Source: Pseudomonadota bacterium
GTDB lineage: Bacteria; Desulfobacterota; Desulfovibrionia; Desulfovibrionales; Desulfovibrionaceae
NCBI GenBank assembly: GCA_018822065.1
Contig: JAHJKV010000494.1
Coordinates: 1 to 7,520 of the forward strand
Direction: 5' to 3'
Length of the DNA stretch: 7,520 nucleotides
The translations under genes and the position numbers were made by a program. The first letter of the stretch is position 1, and every line of letters begins with the position of its first letter. The notes beneath the pieces were generated by a model that was not told the DNA's origin, searched no databases, and saw nothing but the letters and a program-made list of their open reading frames with translations. Shown here one piece after another: positions 5,328 to 7,520 of this stretch.

Positions 5328-6293
5328 TCAGTCATCGCGTCGGCTCAATCTTTCCAAAAGCATCACCAGGGCAAACCCCGTGAGCATGAGCGCCACAGCC
5401 AGGACAAAGGGACCACCAAAGGCATCAGGCCCCACATTCGCCTCCCGGATCACCACGGCTTTTCCACCGACCAGTCGGGTTTCCAGCACCTCTTTCCACG
5501 GCCAGACCTTGCGCAGGGCTCCCAGCATGAAGCCGGTCAGGAGACTCACCGACGGCCTGCGGAAGTGGAGCAGCACGTAGTGCAAAAGCCGGGAAAAGGA
5601 CATGATTCCGACCACGCAGCCGGAAATGAAAACAAGCAGAGTCAGTAAGTTGCCATCCACAAATGGATTTTTCAGCGTGCGGGTGATGAATTCATATTTG
5701 CCGAGCAACAGCAGAATATATGCCCCGCTGATGCCGGGCAGAATCATGGCACAGACAGCCAGAGCGCCGCAAAAGAATATGAACCAGAACGCCTCTGGAG
5801 TGACCACCGGCACCACTCCGACAAGAAGCCAGCTCCCCACGGCTCCCAGGCACAGGGCCAGGACTTCGACGGCACCAAATCTGCCCACGCTGCGGCCCAC
5901 CACCAGGATGGAGGCGATGATGAGCCCGAAAAAGAGCGACCAGATAAACACCGGGTAGGACACCAGCAGGTGATGCATGATGCGCGACATGAGCACTGCG
6001 GCCACGGTCAGCCCACAGAGCAGCACAAGCAGGAATCTGAGATGGGAGATGGCGAGAGCGCCGGGAATGTCCCGGCGGGCCAGCCGGCCAAAGACCTCCA
6101 ACCCAAAGGATTTGATGGCGGCCAGCAGGTCCTCGTAGATGCCGGTGATGAACGCTATGGTCCCACCGGAGACACCGGGAATGATATCTGCCACGCCCAT
6201 GCAGAAACCCTTCAGGGCGAGCAGCGATGCGGCGCGAATGTCACGCGGCCCGCTACTCCTGCGCCATGCCTCTTTCATTCCGATTCGTTCCAT
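5328..6293 (-). CDS. DUF368 family protein (PopT-like polyprenyl-phosphate translocase)
   Basis: Polytopic inner-membrane protein of the DUF368 family, whose studied members (PopT) return undecaprenyl phosphate, the lipid carrier for peptidoglycan and surface glycans, across the cytoplasmic membrane. The 321 residues contain roughly eight or more hydrophobic segments. The family's two repeated motifs are clear: KGFCMGVADIIPGVSGG at 28-44, followed by TIAFITGIYE, and ILPGISGAYILLLLGKYE at 184-201. The paired PGxSG elements (Pro39 and Pro186) are thought to form re-entrant loops in an inverted-repeat fold. ATG 6293 is chosen because GGAGGA lies three bases before it; ATG 6329 in the same frame has no ribosome binding site and adds 12 non-family residues. 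Gene neighbours do not include cell-wall genes. The 201-base gap to the response regulator suggests its own promoter. Confidence 0.92.
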   Translation of the reverse strand: MERIGMKEAWRRSSGPRDIRAASLLALKGFCMGVADIIPGVSGGTIAFITGIYEDLLAAIKSFGLEVFGRLARRDIPGALAISHLRFLLVLLCGLTVAAVLMSRIMHHLLVSYPVFIWSLFFGLIIASILVVGRSVGRFGAVEVLALCLGAVGSWLLVGVVPVVTPEAFWFIFFCGALAVCAMILPGISGAYILLLLGKYEFITRTLKNPFVDGNLLTLLVFISGCVVGIMSFSRLLHYVLLHFRRPSVSLLTGFMLGALRKVWPWKEVLETRLVGGKAVVIREANVGPDAFGGPFVLAVALMLTGFALVMLLERLSRRDD

Positions 6294-6316
6294 ACGTCCT
6301 CCGCAGGCGAATCTAC

Positions 6317-6326
6317 GTGATATCAC
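6317..6326. promoter_or_regulatory. Perfect 10-bp palindrome upstream of DUF368
   Basis: GTGATATCAC is a perfect palindrome 24 bases before the chosen start codon. It could be an operator in the leader of the DUF368 gene. A second dyad, GTCCC-AA-GGGAC, lies at 6377-6388. I found no convincing -35/-10 pair in 6294-6494, so the promoter is not placed. Confidence 0.3.
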
Positions 6327-6450
6327 CATGAAAGACGAGTGTTTTCAGATGGAACCTGGACATGCGGCGGTTCCGAGTCCCAAGGGACATCGCTCAGGGA
6401 CGAAACGAAAGTATCCCGCCCTCCCCTCGCGTGGGATGGACCAATAGTGA

Positions 6451-6472
6451 GGAAAGAAAGGAACAATTTCCT
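6451..6472 (-). terminator. Weak candidate terminator of the response regulator
   Basis: About 22 bases after the response-regulator stop, the minus strand has AGGAA-ATTG-TTCCT (6459-6472), a five-pair hairpin followed by TTCTTTCC. The stem is short and the tract is interrupted by C residues, so termination would be inefficient and some read-through to DUF368 is possible. Confidence 0.3.
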
Positions 6473-6494
6473 GTGGCGTCAGGGGATGGCAGGA

Positions 6495-7157
6495 CTACGG
6501 GGCGGTGAAAGTATCTTTGAGCAGAACCCACAGGCGGCGAACATCGGCGGGCGACTTGAGTCGGAGCTTTCGCATCATGGTTGCCCGGTGCTTTTCCACT
6601 GTTTTAATGGAAATATACAGCAGCTCGGCTATCTCGCGGTTCTTGTGACCCTGACCAACCAACTGGAAGACCTCGCGCTCACGGTGAGTCAACGCGCCGA
6701 CCAGGGCTTCGGGCTGTTTGGAACGTCGGCCTTCCAGGTACACCTTGGCCACATCCACCAGAACGCCTGGGCTTAAAAAGGTTTTGCCATCAAGCACGGT
6801 CTGAGCGGCCATGAGCAATTCACTGCACGGCGACTTCTTGACCACATACCCGTTCACCCCGGCCTCGAGGCACTTGTAGACCCAGTCCTCGGACTCGTTT
6901 GCAGTCAGGGCGAGCACTTTAATGAATGGATGAACAGCTTTGATCTGCTTGATAGAGTCCAGGTCGACATCGCCTGAGACATTGGGATCGATAAGGATCA
7001 GATGCGGCGGGTTCCCGAAATCCATATCAAAAACCTCGCGCACTGTCCGGGCCTCCCCAACGATCCGCGCCCATGGCACATCACTGAGAAGAGACTTGAG
7101 CCCTTCCCTGACAATTTGGTGGTCATCCACGATCAGCACGTCATATTGTTGATCCAT
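6495..7157 (-). CDS. NarL/FixJ-family response regulator (receiver + LuxR HTH)
   Basis: Two-component transcription factor of 220 residues, the usual length. The receiver domain (about 5-125) has the acidic pair Asp11-Asp12, phospho-acceptor Asp57 at the end of HLILID, Thr85 in LALTAN and Lys107 in GYVVKK. The LuxR-type helix-turn-helix (about 155-215) is textbook: LTHREREVFQLVGQGHKN, then REIAELLYISIKTVEKHR and MRKL. The loop after Asp57 is unusual: it reads DPNVSGDVD where most relatives have DxxMPxxxG. ATG 7157 begins MDQQYDVLIVDDH; upstream, GAGGG stands ten bases away, a weak ribosome binding site. No histidine kinase is in the window, so the partner may lie beyond the right edge or elsewhere. 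Direct repeats (AAACCCTA at 7203-7210 and 7217-7224) lie upstream and could be autoregulatory. Confidence 0.94.
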   Translation of the reverse strand: MDQQYDVLIVDDHQIVREGLKSLLSDVPWARIVGEARTVREVFDMDFGNPPHLILIDPNVSGDVDLDSIKQIKAVHPFIKVLALTANESEDWVYKCLEAGVNGYVVKKSPCSELLMAAQTVLDGKTFLSPGVLVDVAKVYLEGRRSKQPEALVGALTHREREVFQLVGQGHKNREIAELLYISIKTVEKHRATMMRKLRLKSPADVRRLWVLLKDTFTAP

Positions 7158-7487
7158 TCAATCACGACCCTCATGCTTACAAACTCGGGAACGGTAACCG
7201 AAAAACCCTATATTTGAAACCCTACTTCTCTGACGTTTTAACCCCCATCTGACATGGGGAGGAATCACTTCTCCAAGACAATGGGGCGTGCATAGTTTTG
7301 TCCAACAACCCCAATCTTGACTTCCTTCGCTCCCCAAAAAAAGGATACACTGGACCGAAACTGTCTCCTGCATTGAGACACAATCTCCTACACTACCTAT
7401 TAAAAAAATAAGAGCCTATGGAACATACGACATAAAAGCCTTCACCGATGTCGCATTTGAATTTCACAAAGCTAAAGAAATGGAACT
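7158..7487. other. Intergenic region with short repeats, no convincing gene
   Basis: This 330-base gap, A+T-rich towards its right end, lies upstream of the response regulator. It contains direct repeats AAACCCTA at 7203-7210 and 7217-7224 (14-base period), an inverted repeat CCCCAT-CTGAC-ATGGGG at 7243-7259, an inverted repeat TGTCTC-N7-GAGACA at 7362-7380, and direct repeats TCTCCTGCA/TCTCCTACA at 7364-7372 and 7384-7392 (20-base period). A minus-strand frame of 71 codons (7158-7373) crosses it but does not look like a protein gene. The pattern fits a divergent regulatory region. Confidence 0.5.
7373..7403 (+). promoter_or_regulatory. Tentative rightward promoter
   Basis: TTGAGA (7373-7378) and TATTAA (7398-7403) are separated by 19 bases, slightly longer than ideal. 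The -35 overlaps the TGTCTC/GAGACA inverted repeat and lies within the TCTCCT direct repeats. If real, it would drive a gene starting near the right edge. Confidence 0.25.
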
Positions 7488-7520
7488 ATGAAACCGGATA
7501 ATTTTGCATCAAAAAAACCC
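7488..7520 (+). CDS. Possible start of a divergent gene, cut by window edge
   Basis: ATG at 7488 opens a frame reading MKPDNFASKKP to the window edge. It follows a repeat-containing upstream region and a tentative promoter, and only GGA stands ahead of it as a partial ribosome binding site. Eleven codons are too few to identify a product. An alternative ATG at 7480 stops after three codons. Confidence 0.22.
   Translation, partial: MKPDNFASKKP

Noticed and set aside
7243..7259. CCCCAT/ATGGGG hairpin as a terminator
   Set aside because: The stem has only six pairs and is not followed by a T-run on either strand; it is kept only as an inverted repeat.
7158..7373. Minus-strand frame of 71 codons upstream of the response regulator
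   Set aside because: Its start has no good ribosome binding site, its composition (many Cys, Trp, Arg) looks random, and the region carries regulatory repeats instead.

Overview
The window (about 57% G+C by eye) holds seven protein genes, one tRNA gene and one small ORF, packed mostly on the minus strand. Only a FUR-family regulator, and possibly a gene cut off by the right edge, are on the plus strand. The gene set suggests a Gram-negative, probably anaerobic deltaproteobacterium of the Desulfovibrio type. It combines a geranylgeranyl-reductase-family flavoprotein, a PilZ (c-di-GMP) membrane protein, a DUF368 lipid-carrier transporter, GGAGGA ribosome binding sites and a tiny basic ORF ahead of transketolase. 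The taxonomic guess rests on general resemblance, not on a search.

Layout from left to right. (1) 1-1549, minus: transketolase, running off the left edge with its last roughly 150 residues missing. A 43-residue ORF (1576-1707) lies just upstream with an equally strong ribosome binding site, so the two probably form one operon from a promoter near 1775-1803. (2) 1847-1913: overlapping inverted repeats that can fold in mutually exclusive ways, between this operon and the gene upstream. (3) 1929-3143, minus: FAD-dependent geranylgeranyl-reductase-family protein starting at GTG with no Shine-Dalgarno sequence; a TTGACA box and a dyad lie upstream. (4) 3273-3482, minus: a complete tRNA-Ser(UGA) transcription unit with promoter, tRNA with encoded CCA, and a long hairpin terminator. 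(5) 3642-4067, plus: FUR-family metalloregulator, divergent from the tRNA. (6) 4180-5160, minus: membrane-anchored PilZ protein, convergent with the FUR gene. (7) 5328-6293, minus: DUF368 membrane protein of the polyprenyl-phosphate translocase (PopT) family. (8) 6495-7157, minus: NarL/FixJ-type response regulator with no histidine kinase beside it. (9) 7158-7520: an A+T-rich intergenic region with short repeats and perhaps the first codons of a divergent gene.

The neighbours do not form one obvious pathway. Transketolase belongs to the pentose phosphate pathway. The flavoprotein and DUF368 protein both act on isoprenoid lipids but stand in separate transcription units. PilZ and the response regulator are signalling proteins. 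I see no mobile element, CRISPR array, toxin-antitoxin pair or defence cassette. The less ordinary items are the 43-residue ORF ahead of tkt, the alternative-pairing repeats at 1847-1913, the unassigned middle region of the PilZ protein, and the atypical phosphorylation loop of the response regulator.
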